From Lysobacter sp. MMG2 (lineage in GTDB: Bacteria; Pseudomonadota; Gammaproteobacteria; Xanthomonadales; Xanthomonadaceae): a DNA stretch of 64,000 nt. Of this stretch, positions 50,534 to 59,297 are shown one piece after another. Location of the stretch: NCBI RefSeq assembly GCF_016735495.2, contig NZ_JAERQY020000004.1, forward strand, positions 186,001 through 250,000. Reading direction: 5' to 3'. The notes beneath the pieces are model-generated. The model was not told the DNA's origin. It saw only the letters and a program-made list of their open reading frames with translations, and ran no database searches. Position 1 is the first letter of the stretch. Every line of letters starts with the position of its first letter. The translations under genes and the position numbers were made by a program.

Positions 50534-51769
50534 ATGGAATTCCGCCCGATCCTCAACGCGCTCCTGCGCAACAAGACCGGCCTGCTGCTGATCGCGTTGC
50601 AGGTGGCGATCACACTGGCCATCGTGTGCAACAGCGTCTTCATCATCCTGCAGCGCATCGAGAAGGTGAACCGCCCCAGCGGCATGGACGAGCAGTCGCT
50701 GTTCACCATCACCAGCCTCGGCTTCGCGCCGGACTTCGACCTGCGCGGCAGTCTGCGCCAGGACCTGGAGGCGCTGCGCTCCATTCCGGGCGTGGTCGAC
50801 GCGACCACGATCAACTCCGTGCCGCTGTCCAACGGCGGCTGGAGCGAAGGCCTCGAAACGCAGCCCGACAGCGTCCCGCAGGAGCAGCGCAAGAACACGC
50901 CGACTGCGCTCTACATCGTGGACGAGCACGGCGTGAACACGCTCGGTGCGCATCTGGTGGCCGGACGCGACTTCACCGCCGACGACGTGAGCTATCGCAG
51001 CCGCGACGACAAGGGCACGCCGAACTCGGTCATCGTCACGCAGGCGCTGGCGGACCAGCTCTACCCCGACGGCAACGCGCTCGGAAAGCCCATCTACAGC
51101 GGCCTGGGCGGCAAGGGTTCGTCCAGCACCATCGTCGGCATCCTGGAGCGATTGCAGGCGCCGTGGGTGGGTTGGGACAAGGTCGAGCACGCGATGCTGG
51201 TGCCGCAGTACCAGGACGGCGAGTTCGACAGCTCCGCGCGCTATCTCATCCGCACCGAGCCCGGCCGACGCGACGAAGTGATGAAGCAGGCCGAGCGCAA
51301 GCTGGGCGAGGTCAACACGGGCCGCATCGTGCGCGGATTGCGCTCGATCGAGGAAGTGCGCGGCGAAAGCTACCGCCAGGACCGTGCCATGACCATCGTG
51401 CTGACCACGGTGATCTTCTCGCTGCTGGCCGTCACCGGCCTGGGCATCGTCGGCATGGTGAGCTTCTGGGTGACGCGACGCGTGAAGCAGATCGGAACGC
51501 GCCGCGCGCTGGGTGCGCGACGCTTCGACATCCGCCGCTACTTCATGGTGGAGAACGTGATCGTGGTCGGCATCGGCATCGCGCTTGGCCTGCTGATGAC
51601 CTACGGCTTCAACCTGTGGCTCATGAAGCACTACGAACTGCCGCGCCTGGCGTGGTACTACGCGCCGCTGGGCGCGCTGACCGTGCTGCTGCTGGGACAG
51701 CTGGCGGTGTTCGGCCCGGCCACGCGCGCCTCGCGCGTGTCGCCGGCGGTGGCGACGCGGACGGTATGA
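50534..51769 (+). CDS. ABC transporter permease, MacB/FtsX-type (2)
   Basis: A 411-residue sibling of the previous permease, with the same layout: helix near residues 16-38, periplasmic core (VTQALADQLYPDGNALGKPI), and C-terminal helices with the FtsX motif TRRVKQIGTRRALGARRFDI. The two permeases differ considerably, so they are ancient paralogues rather than a recent duplication. The system likely exports a peptide, lipid or antimicrobial compound, sensed by the two-component pair downstream. Confidence 0.92.
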   Translation: MEFRPILNALLRNKTGLLLIALQVAITLAIVCNSVFIILQRIEKVNRPSGMDEQSLFTITSLGFAPDFDLRGSLRQDLEALRSIPGVVDATTINSVPLSNGGWSEGLETQPDSVPQEQRKNTPTALYIVDEHGVNTLGAHLVAGRDFTADDVSYRSRDDKGTPNSVIVTQALADQLYPDGNALGKPIYSGLGGKGSSSTIVGILERLQAPWVGWDKVEHAMLVPQYQDGEFDSSARYLIRTEPGRRDEVMKQAERKLGEVNTGRIVRGLRSIEEVRGESYRQDRAMTIVLTTVIFSLLAVTGLGIVGMVSFWVTRRVKQIGTRRALGARRFDIRRYFMVENVIVVGIGIALGLLMTYGFNLWLMKHYELPRLAWYYAPLGALTVLLLGQLAVFGPATRASRVSPAVATRTV

Positions 51770-51798
51770 CGTAGCGTCGGCATCCACGCATTCCGGCC

Positions 51799-51890
51799 GT
51801 CATTCCCGCGGGGCGGGAATCCGGCTCCGGCGCCTTAACTCTCCGGAGGCGCCGGAGCCGCACGCCTCGTGCCCGCTTTCGCGGGGATGG
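51799..51890. repeat. Inverted repeat with 'gtcattcccgcg' ends
   Basis: The left end gtcattcccgcggggcggga and the right end ctttcgcggggatgg are inverted relatives, and the internal tract ggctccggcgcc/ggcgccggagcc forms a second stem. It shares its head with the array at 13594. It lies between the permease and the response regulator genes, and it may separate two transcripts. Confidence 0.8.
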
Positions 51891-51949
51891 CCGCCGGGGT
51901 TTTCACCGCGGCGCCGTTCGCCGCCTGCCCACTGCTACCCTAAGCCCCG

Positions 51950-53287
51950 ATGCGGACCATCCTCGTCATCGACGACAACCACGCCGTGCACGTCGCCCTC
52001 GACGTGCTGTTCTCGCTGGCCGACCTGCGCGTACTCAGCGCGGAATCGCCCGAGGAAGGCCTGCGGCTGCTGGAAGACGAGACGATCGACCTCGTCATCC
52101 AGGACATGAACTTCACCGCCGACACCACGTCCGGCGAAGAAGGCATCGCCCTGTTCCGCACCATCCGCGATCGCTTCCCCGACCTGCCGATCATCCTGCT
52201 CACCGCGTGGACGCGGCTGGAGTCGGCCGTGGCGCTGGTGAAGGCCGGCGCCGCCGATTACCTGGGCAAGCCGTGGGACGACCACAAGCTGATGACCACG
52301 GTGACCAACCTGCTGGAACTGGGCGAGGCCAACCGCGCGCTCGCGCAGCACCGCGACGGCGAGCGCCGCCGTCGCCAGGAACTGGAACGCCAGTACGACC
52401 TGCGCGGCGTGGTCTTCAACGATCCGGCCAGCGAGCGACTCATCAGCCTGGCCTGCCATGTCGCGCGCGCCGATGTGCCGGTGCTCATCAGCGGCCCCAA
52501 CGGTGCCGGCAAGGAGCGCATCGCCGAGATCATCCAGGCCAATTCCTCGGTGCGCGACGGCCCGTACGTGACGCTCAACTGCGGCGCGCTGCCGTCGGAG
52601 CTGATCGAAGCGGAGCTGTTCGGCGCGGATGCGGGCGCCTACACCGGCGCCAACCGCTCGCGCGACGGCAAGTTCGAGGCCGCCGATGGTGGCACGCTGC
52701 TGCTGGACGAGATCGGCAACCTGCCGCCCGCGGGCCAGATGAAGCTGCTGCGCGTGCTGGAAACCGGCCGCTTCCAGCGCCTGGGTTCCAACCGCGAGCG
52801 GCAGGTGAAAGTGCGCGTGATCGCGGCGACCAACGCCGACCTGCCGGCGATGATCCGCGCCGGCACGTTCCGCGAGGACCTCTACTACCGTCTCAACGTG
52901 ATCGAACTGCGCGTGCCGCCGCTGGCGGAACGTCGCGGCGACATCCTGCCGCTGGCCGAATCCTTCCTGGAAGGACGCCGCCGTCTCAGCGACGCGGCAC
53001 GCGGCGCGCTGCTGCGGCACGCGTGGCCGGGCAACGTGCGCGAGATGAAGAATGCGATCCAGCGGGCGCTGCTGCTCGGGCATGCCGACGTCGTGGAAGC
53101 CGAAGAACTCGGGCTTCCCGCAACGCCGTACTCGCCGCGAATGCAGGCCGACGGCGAGCTCGACCGCGAGACGATCGAAGCCGCGCTGCAACGCGCCGGC
53201 GGCGTGATGAGCCAGGCCGCGGCCGACCTCGGGCTGAGCCGCCAGGCGCTGTACCGCCGCCTGGACAAGCTCGGCATTGCGCGGTGA
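51950..53287 (+). CDS. Sigma-54-dependent response regulator (NtrC-type)
   Basis: A 445-residue activator. The receiver domain (residues 1-125) has the phosphoacceptor in DLVIQDMNF and the Lys of the switch in YLGKPW. The AAA+ domain has Walker A GPNGAGKERIAE in place of the usual GESGTGKE, Walker B GGTLLLDEIGNL, and GAYTGA in place of GAFTGA, the sigma-54 contact loop. A Fis-type HTH ends the protein (SQAAADLGLSRQALYRRL). The start codon has no clear ribosome binding site, so it may be leaderless. The neighbouring kinase is its likely partner. Confidence 0.93.
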   Translation: MRTILVIDDNHAVHVALDVLFSLADLRVLSAESPEEGLRLLEDETIDLVIQDMNFTADTTSGEEGIALFRTIRDRFPDLPIILLTAWTRLESAVALVKAGAADYLGKPWDDHKLMTTVTNLLELGEANRALAQHRDGERRRRQELERQYDLRGVVFNDPASERLISLACHVARADVPVLISGPNGAGKERIAEIIQANSSVRDGPYVTLNCGALPSELIEAELFGADAGAYTGANRSRDGKFEAADGGTLLLDEIGNLPPAGQMKLLRVLETGRFQRLGSNRERQVKVRVIAATNADLPAMIRAGTFREDLYYRLNVIELRVPPLAERRGDILPLAESFLEGRRRLSDAARGALLRHAWPGNVREMKNAIQRALLLGHADVVEAEELGLPATPYSPRMQADGELDRETIEAALQRAGGVMSQAAADLGLSRQALYRRLDKLGIAR

Positions 53288-53291
53288 TGCG

Positions 53292-54608
53292 ATGCAACCG
53301 CGTGCACGCCACTTCTCGATGGCCGGAAAGCTCGCGCTGCTGCTGTTCGCGGCAATGCTCGCGGCTGTCGCGCTGGGTGCGCTGCTGGTCGACTGGCTCG
53401 ACAACGCACTGCTCGGCGCCAGCCTGACGCTGCTGGTGTGCGCCATCGTCGCGCCGTGGATCGCGCAACGTTACCTGGCGCGCCAGTTGAGCCTGTTCCG
53501 CGCGCTGTCGGGATCGGTGGCGAGTTTCCGCGACGGCGACTTCAGCTTCAGCGTCACGCGCCCGTCCAATGACGAACTCGACGATCTCGTCGAAGCGCAC
53601 AACGAGCTCGGCCGCGTCCTGCGCGAGGAACGCCAGTCGCTGTTCCAGCGCGAACTGCTGCTGGACACCGTGGTGCAGAACACCCCGACCGCGCTGCTGC
53701 TGACCGAGAGCCGCGGCGCGATCGTCTACGGCAACCTCGCCGCGCGCCAGCTCTTCCACGACGGCCGCAAGATCGAAGGCCTGAAGTTCGCGCAGCTGAT
53801 GGAACGCACGCCGGCGCCGCTGCGCGAAGCGCTGGGCGAAGGGCGCGACCGACTTTTCAGCTTCGAGCACGCCGGCCAGGAAGAGACCTACCATCTCGCC
53901 CGCCGCGATTTCCACCTCAATGGACGCGTGCACACGCTCTACATGTTCAAGCGCCTGACCGCCGAGTTGAACCGTCAGGAAGTGGCGACGTGGAAGAAGG
54001 TGATCCGCGTGATCAGCCACGAGCTCAACAACTCGCTGGCGCCCATCACCTCGCTCGCGCACTCCGGCGCGGAGCTGCTGCGGCGCGAGGATTACGAAAA
54101 GCTCGGCCGCATCTTCGAGACCATCGAAGAACGTGCGCGCCACCTGCACGGCTTCCTGCGTGGCTATTCCAGCGTCGCCAAGTTGCCTGTGCCGGAGCCG
54201 GAGCGTGTGGAGTGGGTGCCGTTCCTGTCGCGGCTGCAGCAGCATTACGCATTCCAGCGCGGGCCGGTGCCGTCGGAGCCGGCGAACTTCGACCCCGCGC
54301 AGGTGGAGCAGGCGCTGATCAACGTGCTCAAGAACGCGCACGAGTCCGGTTCGTCCCAGGACGAGGTCACGCTGACCGTCCGCCAGATCGGCCGCATCGT
54401 GCGCGTGGAAGTCAGCGATCGCGGCCCCGGCATGTCCGATGCGGTGCTGGCGAATGCGCTCGTGCCGTTCTATTCGACCAAGCGCACCGGCAGCGGCCTG
54501 GGCCTGGCACTGGCGCGCGAGATCGCCGAGGCCCACGGCGGCCGCATCGCGCTGGCCAACCGCGAGGGCGGCGGCCTGACGGTGAGCCTCAGCCTGCCGG
54601 TGGAGTGA
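53292..54608 (+). CDS. Sensor histidine kinase, NtrY-like
   Basis: A 438-residue membrane kinase. Two helices near residues 14-33 (LALLLFAAMLAAVALGALLV) and 38-60 with almost no periplasmic loop between them suggest it senses the membrane itself or a membrane partner. HAMP-like and PAS-like segments follow (LLLTESRGAIVYGNLAARQL). The phosphorylated His is in VISHELNNSLAPITSL; ATP lid and binding boxes are SDRGPGMSDAV and GSGLGLALAREIAEAHGG. The ATG lies 5 bases after the regulator's stop. It probably reports envelope stress to the upstream ABC system. Confidence 0.92.
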   Translation: MQPRARHFSMAGKLALLLFAAMLAAVALGALLVDWLDNALLGASLTLLVCAIVAPWIAQRYLARQLSLFRALSGSVASFRDGDFSFSVTRPSNDELDDLVEAHNELGRVLREERQSLFQRELLLDTVVQNTPTALLLTESRGAIVYGNLAARQLFHDGRKIEGLKFAQLMERTPAPLREALGEGRDRLFSFEHAGQEETYHLARRDFHLNGRVHTLYMFKRLTAELNRQEVATWKKVIRVISHELNNSLAPITSLAHSGAELLRREDYEKLGRIFETIEERARHLHGFLRGYSSVAKLPVPEPERVEWVPFLSRLQQHYAFQRGPVPSEPANFDPAQVEQALINVLKNAHESGSSQDEVTLTVRQIGRIVRVEVSDRGPGMSDAVLANALVPFYSTKRTGSGLGLALAREIAEAHGGRIALANREGGGLTVSLSLPVE

Positions 54609-54679
54609 GGGGCTGTCGATCCACCACCCCAGCGTTCGTCGTACTCAGGAACCGATCGGGTTCCGACGCGGAGGACCGC

Positions 54680-55306
54680 ATGCGCAAGCTCATCGTTTCC
54701 GAGTTCATCAGCCTTGATGGTGTGATCCAGTCTCCCGGCGGCGCGGAGGAAGACACCAGCGGCGACTTCCGCCTGGGCGGATGGATCGTTCCCTATGCCG
54801 ACGAAGCCGGTGGCCGCGACCTGCACGAACTGCTTTCGCAGCCGTTCGACCTGCTGCTGGGGCGTCGCACCTATGACATCTTCGCCTCGTACTGGCCGCA
54901 GGTGCCGACGGATTCTGGCGCCCACGCCATCGCCGACCCGTTCAATCGCGCGACCAAGTACGTCGCCACGCACCGGGCCGACGACCTTGACTGGAAAGAC
55001 AGCCAGGCGCTGGAAGGCCACCTCTCCGACGCGGTGAGCGGCCTCAAACGTCAGGGCGGCAAGACCTTGTTGACCTTCGGCAGCGGCGAGATGGTTCGCC
55101 AACTGCTGGCCGCCGGACTCGTCGACGAGCTTCGGCTGCTGATCCACCCGTTGTTGCTCGGACGCGGAAAGCGCCTGTTCGGCGACGACGCATCGCCTTC
55201 CGCCTTCACCCTCGCGCATTCGATCACCACGCCCGGCGGCGTGCTGATCAACCGCTACGTGCGCGATGGCGAGGTGCGGACCGGGACGTTCGACCAAGGC
55301 GGCTAA
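54680..55306 (+). CDS. Dihydrofolate reductase family protein, RibD-C domain
   Basis: A 208-residue protein of the RibD C-terminal/YyaP group: RKLIVSEFISLDGVIQSPGG at the N-terminus, FDLLLGRRTYDIFASYWP, then TLLTFGSGEMVRQLLAAGLVDELRLLIHP and LGRGKRLFG. These bind NADPH; the substrate is usually unknown. The start at 54680 gives the family's opening. A terminal glycine-rich tail ends the protein. Confidence 0.9.
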   Translation: MRKLIVSEFISLDGVIQSPGGAEEDTSGDFRLGGWIVPYADEAGGRDLHELLSQPFDLLLGRRTYDIFASYWPQVPTDSGAHAIADPFNRATKYVATHRADDLDWKDSQALEGHLSDAVSGLKRQGGKTLLTFGSGEMVRQLLAAGLVDELRLLIHPLLLGRGKRLFGDDASPSAFTLAHSITTPGGVLINRYVRDGEVRTGTFDQGG

Positions 55307-55318
55307 GCGCCGCCGGCG

Positions 55319-56503
55319 TCATGCACGACGCAGCGCGATGGTCTCCCACGTGGCCACGATCATCAGGATCAGCGTCGTCGCCATGCCCAGCGCCAGCGGG
55401 GACAGCAGGTGCGCCAGCGCCGCCGGTGCCAGCGCGGCGAGCAGGACGATGCCCACGCAGTGCGACAGCGGCGGGCCGCGGCGGTCGTTGCAGACCCACT
55501 TGAACAGCGCCACGCCCAGCAGGTAGAGCATCGGCCCGCCGATCATCGCCGCGATCGCGGCGCGGCCGTCGCCTTCGAAATGGTCCGGGTGCGCCAGCGA
55601 CAGCTCGTCCGCCACGGCGCAGACGATGACGCCGGCGATGATCAGCAGATGCAGGTAGGTGTACGCCAGTCGCGCCTGGCGTCCGGGGTCGTCCGAGTGC
55701 GCGATGCGATGGCTGGCGCGCTCGGCGCCCGTGTCGAAGTAGATCCACCACATCGCCACGCTGCCGAGGAACGCCACGACGAACGCAGTAACGGTCGGCG
55801 TCGTCCACGCCTGCCCGGCGAACGTGGCGCCGGTCACCAGGACCGACTCGCCCAGCGCGATGATCACGAACAGCGCGCACCGTTCCGCCAGGTGGTGGCC
55901 GTCGACGTCCCAGTCGATGGTGTGCGAGCGTCCCATGCCCGGTACGTAGAAGTAGAGCGCGGGCGCGAGGTACTCGATGGCGACCGCCGCGACCCACAAG
56001 GCCGCGCGCGTCGGTCCCTCGGACAGCCCGCCCACCACCCAGAACGCGCCCGACACCATCAGCCACAGCGCGATGCGCACGAAGTTCTCGTGGAGCACGC
56101 GATGACGGCCGCGCATCGCCACGGCGACGAACAACGTTCGGCCCACCTGCATCGCCGCGAACACCGCGCCGAACACGAGTCCACGATCCGAAAACGCCTG
56201 CGGAATCGAGGACGACAACAGCAGCCCGCCGAGCATCAGCGCGAACAGCAGCATCCGCACCGGCGTGCGATCGGGATCCAGCCAGTTGGTCACCCACGAG
56301 GTGAAGATCCACAGCCACCACACCGCCAGGAACAGCAGCAGTGTCTGCAACGCGCCTTGCACGGTCAGGTGCTCCAGGAGCGTGTGCGAGAGCTGGGTCA
56401 CGGCGAACACGAACACCAGGTCGAAGAACAGTTCGACCATCGCGACGCGGTTGCTGTCGGCGGTGCCACGTTCACGCAGGAGGGGAGAGGAGGGCTTCGT
56501 CAT
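55319..56503 (-). CDS. Low temperature requirement protein A (LtrA) family
   Basis: A 394-residue inner-membrane protein with about ten to twelve hydrophobic helices. The family hallmark ELFFDLVFVFAVTQLSH is near the N-terminus, and IALGESVLVTGATFAGQ is in the middle, matching LtrA-type proteins first described in Listeria for growth at low temperature. The molecular activity is unknown. The start at 56503 is chosen because upstream codons are Pro-rich and unlike the family. It is convergent with the RibD-C gene. Confidence 0.9.
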   Translation of the reverse strand: MTKPSSPLLRERGTADSNRVAMVELFFDLVFVFAVTQLSHTLLEHLTVQGALQTLLLFLAVWWLWIFTSWVTNWLDPDRTPVRMLLFALMLGGLLLSSSIPQAFSDRGLVFGAVFAAMQVGRTLFVAVAMRGRHRVLHENFVRIALWLMVSGAFWVVGGLSEGPTRAALWVAAVAIEYLAPALYFYVPGMGRSHTIDWDVDGHHLAERCALFVIIALGESVLVTGATFAGQAWTTPTVTAFVVAFLGSVAMWWIYFDTGAERASHRIAHSDDPGRQARLAYTYLHLLIIAGVIVCAVADELSLAHPDHFEGDGRAAIAAMIGGPMLYLLGVALFKWVCNDRRGPPLSHCVGIVLLAALAPAALAHLLSPLALGMATTLILMIVATWETIALRRA

Positions 56504-56674
56504 GCGGGCTCGGGTGTGCGGGGGCGGCGGTCGGCGGAAGGCGCAGTGCCAAGGGTGGCACATGCGCCGGCCGGAGGCCTTCGCGCGGCGGATGGCGCGC
56601 GGGCGACCGCTCCCGGGCGACGGCAGGCGTTAGGCTGTCGCCTGCTTCCTGTCCACGCATGCAAGGAGTCGCCC

Positions 56675-57112
56675 GTGCCCCTGATGAGCCTGATGCTGGC
56701 CGCTGCATCGGTCGCGTCCAACGCACCGCCCGCCGCGATCGACGCGCCCACGCGCGCAGCGATCGAAGCCACCTGCTTCGACTATGTCGACGGCCAGCTG
56801 GAAGGCGATCCGGCGCGGGTCGCGCGCGCGCTTCACCCCGACCTCGCCAAGCGGCGCGTGCTGGGCGACACCCCGGACGAACGCCTCGGCCTGCGCCGCA
56901 TGAGCAAGGAGGAACTGGTCGAGCTCACGCGGCAAGGCGCGCTGAAGACGCCCAGGGAGGCGTGGGACCGCGCATGCACCGTGCTGGACGTGGCCGGCAA
57001 TGCCGCCGCGGTGCGGGCGGAAACGCCCTGGTTCGTCGACTATTTCCACATGGGGAAGTTCGGCGAGCGCTGGGTGATCGTCAACGCGCTGTGGTACTCC
57101 AAGCCGAAGTGA
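56675..57112 (+). CDS. NTF2-like / nuclear transport factor 2 family protein, exported
   Basis: A 145-residue protein starting at GTG 56675, with an aaggag site 7 bases upstream. The first 18 residues are hydrophobic (PLMSLMLAAASVAS), probably a signal peptide. The body matches the lumazine-binding-like NTF2 family: AIEATCFDYVDGQLEGDPAR, ARALHPDLAKRRVLG, AETPWFVDYFHMGKFGERWV and a closing NALWYSKPK. Members are secreted or cytosolic scaffolds of unknown function, sometimes dehydratase-like. Confidence 0.85.
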   Translation: MPLMSLMLAAASVASNAPPAAIDAPTRAAIEATCFDYVDGQLEGDPARVARALHPDLAKRRVLGDTPDERLGLRRMSKEELVELTRQGALKTPREAWDRACTVLDVAGNAAAVRAETPWFVDYFHMGKFGERWVIVNALWYSKPK

Positions 57113-57287
57113 AACGCCGGCCGCGCGCTTACGACGCCTGATCGTTTCGTCACGATCCAGTGGCGCTCGGGAATCGAGTGCCTATCCGCGAACGGTGCGG
57201 CGGGACTACTCTGGGTGCGTCCAGTCGGATCCCGTAGCGCAGGGCGCCTGGACGCACCGCCCCGCCCGTCGTTCCAGGAGAAGCCGG

Positions 57288-58874
57288 ATGTCCCGGTATG
57301 CCGCCTACTTCGCGAGCATCGTGCTCACGGTGCTGTTCGCCTTCGTCGCCTACCTCGACGCGGACTGGTGGTGGGTCGCGGTCGTGTTCGGCGTGTTGGC
57401 GCTGCTGGGCACCTGGGACGTGCTGCAGCGTCGAAGCACGCTGCGGCGCAACTATCCGATCCTGGCCTACTTCCGCTACGGCCTGGAATCGATCGGGCCG
57501 GAGATGCGGCAGTACTTCATCGAATCCGACACCGCCGAGGTGCCGTTCTCGCGCCAGCAGCGCGCACTGGTGTACCAGCGCTCCAAGGCCGTCAACGACA
57601 CGCGTCCCTTCGGCACGCAGCAGGACGTGTACGGCGTGGATTACGAATGGATCAACCATTCGATGGTGCCCGCCGACATCGCCTCGCACGACTTCCGCCT
57701 CACCGTCGGCAACCAGGCGAAGCAGCCGTACTTCGCCAGCGTGCTGAACATCTCGGCGATGAGCTTCGGTTCGCTTTCCGCCGCCGCGATCCATGCGCTC
57801 AACGAAGGCGCCCGGCGCGGGCACTTCTACCACGACACCGGCGAAGGCTCGATTTCGCCCTACCACCGCGGGCCGGGCGGTGACCTGGTGTGGGAAATCG
57901 GTTCGGGCTATTTCGGTTGTCGCAACGCCGAAGGTCGCTTCGATCCGTCGCGCTTCGCCGACAACGCGCAGCTTCCGCAGGTGAGGATGATCGAGATCAA
58001 GCTGTCGCAGGGCGCCAAGCCCGGGCACGGCGGCGTGCTTCCGGGCGCGAAGGTCAGCGCGGAAATCGCCGCCACGCGCGGCGTGCCCGAAGGCGTGGAC
58101 TGCGTGTCGCCGTCGCGCCACACGGAGTTCGCCACGCCCATCGAACTGCTGGAGTTCGTGGAACGGTTGCGTTCGATGTCGCACGGCAAGCCGGTGGGTT
58201 TCAAGCTGGCCATCGGCCACCCGTGGGAGTGGTTCGGCATCGCCAAGGCGATGCGCCAGACCGGTCTGCTGCCGGATTTCATCGTCGTGGACGGGGCCGA
58301 AGGCGGCACGGGCGCGGCTCCGGCGGAGTTCATGGACCACGTCGGCGTGCCGATGCACGAAGCGCTGATGCTGGTGCACAACACGCTCGTGGGCCTGAAC
58401 CTGCGCGGCAGCATCCGCATCGCCGCGGCCGGCAAGATCGTCAGCGCATTCGACATGGCCCGCACGATGGCGATGGGCGCGGACTGGTGCAACGCCGCGC
58501 GCGGTTTCATGTTCGCGCTGGGCTGCATCCAGTCGCAAAGCTGCCACACCGATCGCTGCCCGACCGGCATCGCCACGCAGGACCCGGCGCGCTGGCGTTC
58601 GCTCGACATCCCGGACAAGGCCACGCGCGTGTTCCAGTTCCACCAGAACACGCTGCGCGGCCTGCGCGACCTGCTCTGCGCGGCGGGTCTGGAGCATCCC
58701 GAACAGATCGGTCCCGAGCACGTCCTGCGCCGCGTGTCGCCGGTGGAGGTGCGCTCGCTCGGCGCGCTCTACCGTTTCCTCCAGCCGGGCGAACTGCTCA
58801 ACGGCATTCCCGACCACGCCGTGTTCAAGAACTTCTGGGATCGGGCGCGCAGCGATTCGTTCGGCCTGAAATGA
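57288..58874 (+). CDS. FMN-dependent glutamate-synthase-domain protein
   Basis: A 528-residue protein: two N-terminal helices (YAAYFASIVLTVLFAFVAYL and WWVAVVFGVLALLGTWD), then the FMN-binding TIM barrel of the glutamate synthase large subunit (LNISAMSFGSLSAAAIHALN, SQGAKPGHGGVLPGAKV, VVDGAEGGTGAAPAEFMDHV). A 3Fe-4S pattern C-x5-C-x4-C is present in GCIQSQSCHTDRCPTGIAT. The amidotransferase domain is absent, so it cannot make glutamate from glutamine alone; relatives (YerD-type) are of unknown substrate. The start follows a ccaggagaa site. Confidence 0.92.
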   Translation: MSRYAAYFASIVLTVLFAFVAYLDADWWWVAVVFGVLALLGTWDVLQRRSTLRRNYPILAYFRYGLESIGPEMRQYFIESDTAEVPFSRQQRALVYQRSKAVNDTRPFGTQQDVYGVDYEWINHSMVPADIASHDFRLTVGNQAKQPYFASVLNISAMSFGSLSAAAIHALNEGARRGHFYHDTGEGSISPYHRGPGGDLVWEIGSGYFGCRNAEGRFDPSRFADNAQLPQVRMIEIKLSQGAKPGHGGVLPGAKVSAEIAATRGVPEGVDCVSPSRHTEFATPIELLEFVERLRSMSHGKPVGFKLAIGHPWEWFGIAKAMRQTGLLPDFIVVDGAEGGTGAAPAEFMDHVGVPMHEALMLVHNTLVGLNLRGSIRIAAAGKIVSAFDMARTMAMGADWCNAARGFMFALGCIQSQSCHTDRCPTGIATQDPARWRSLDIPDKATRVFQFHQNTLRGLRDLLCAAGLEHPEQIGPEHVLRRVSPVEVRSLGALYRFLQPGELLNGIPDHAVFKNFWDRARSDSFGLK

Positions 58875-58910
58875 GCCAATGACGTCGTCGGTACGTTGAC
58901 CGCGCCTGGC

Positions 58911-59297
58911 TCACCCCGGCGCGTCCATCGGCACCAGCGCGTCGATCGGCGGCAGTTCCGACGGCACGGTGCGGCCGTCGAGCGACCACAAGTCCAGTCC
59001 GGCCAGCAGTCCGCCCTGTTCGAAGACGATCGCCACGCAGGAGTGGCCTTCGCGCGTGCACCACTGGAACTGCGCGAGCACGATCATGCGACCTTCCGGC
59101 GCGCGCCTGCCGTCGACGGCCACGTCGACGCTGGCGCAGCCGCAGCCGCAATGGCCGACGACGCGCGCCGCGTCCAGTTGCCGCAGGTACACCGCGTTGT
59201 CGCGCGTGCCATGCGTAAGCAGCCATCGCAGCACCGCGCGTTCTTCATCGACGAGCGGGCGGTCCGTGCCGACCGTGCGCGCCGACGCTGTGCTCAC
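58911..59297 (-). CDS. Hypothetical protein with a Cys-rich GCGCG-type motif
   Basis: A 128-residue cytosolic protein. The distinctive feature is the segment HCGCGCASVDVAVDG with three cysteines in five residues, which looks like a metal or Fe-S site. Elsewhere: ERAVLRWLLTHGTRDNA at the N-terminus and QFQWCTREGHSCVAIVFEQG with two more cysteines. Its ATG overlaps the stop of the upstream methyltransferase gene by 4 bases, so the two are translationally coupled. I recognise no family. Confidence 0.78.
   Translation of the reverse strand: MSTASARTVGTDRPLVDEERAVLRWLLTHGTRDNAVYLRQLDAARVVGHCGCGCASVDVAVDGRRAPEGRMIVLAQFQWCTREGHSCVAIVFEQGGLLAGLDLWSLDGRTVPSELPPIDALVPMDAPG

Noticed and set aside
51950-53287. 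Considered an RtcR regulator linked to RtcB
   Set aside because: It has a receiver domain with a phosphoacceptor Asp, not a CARF domain, and lies 35 kb away beside its own kinase.
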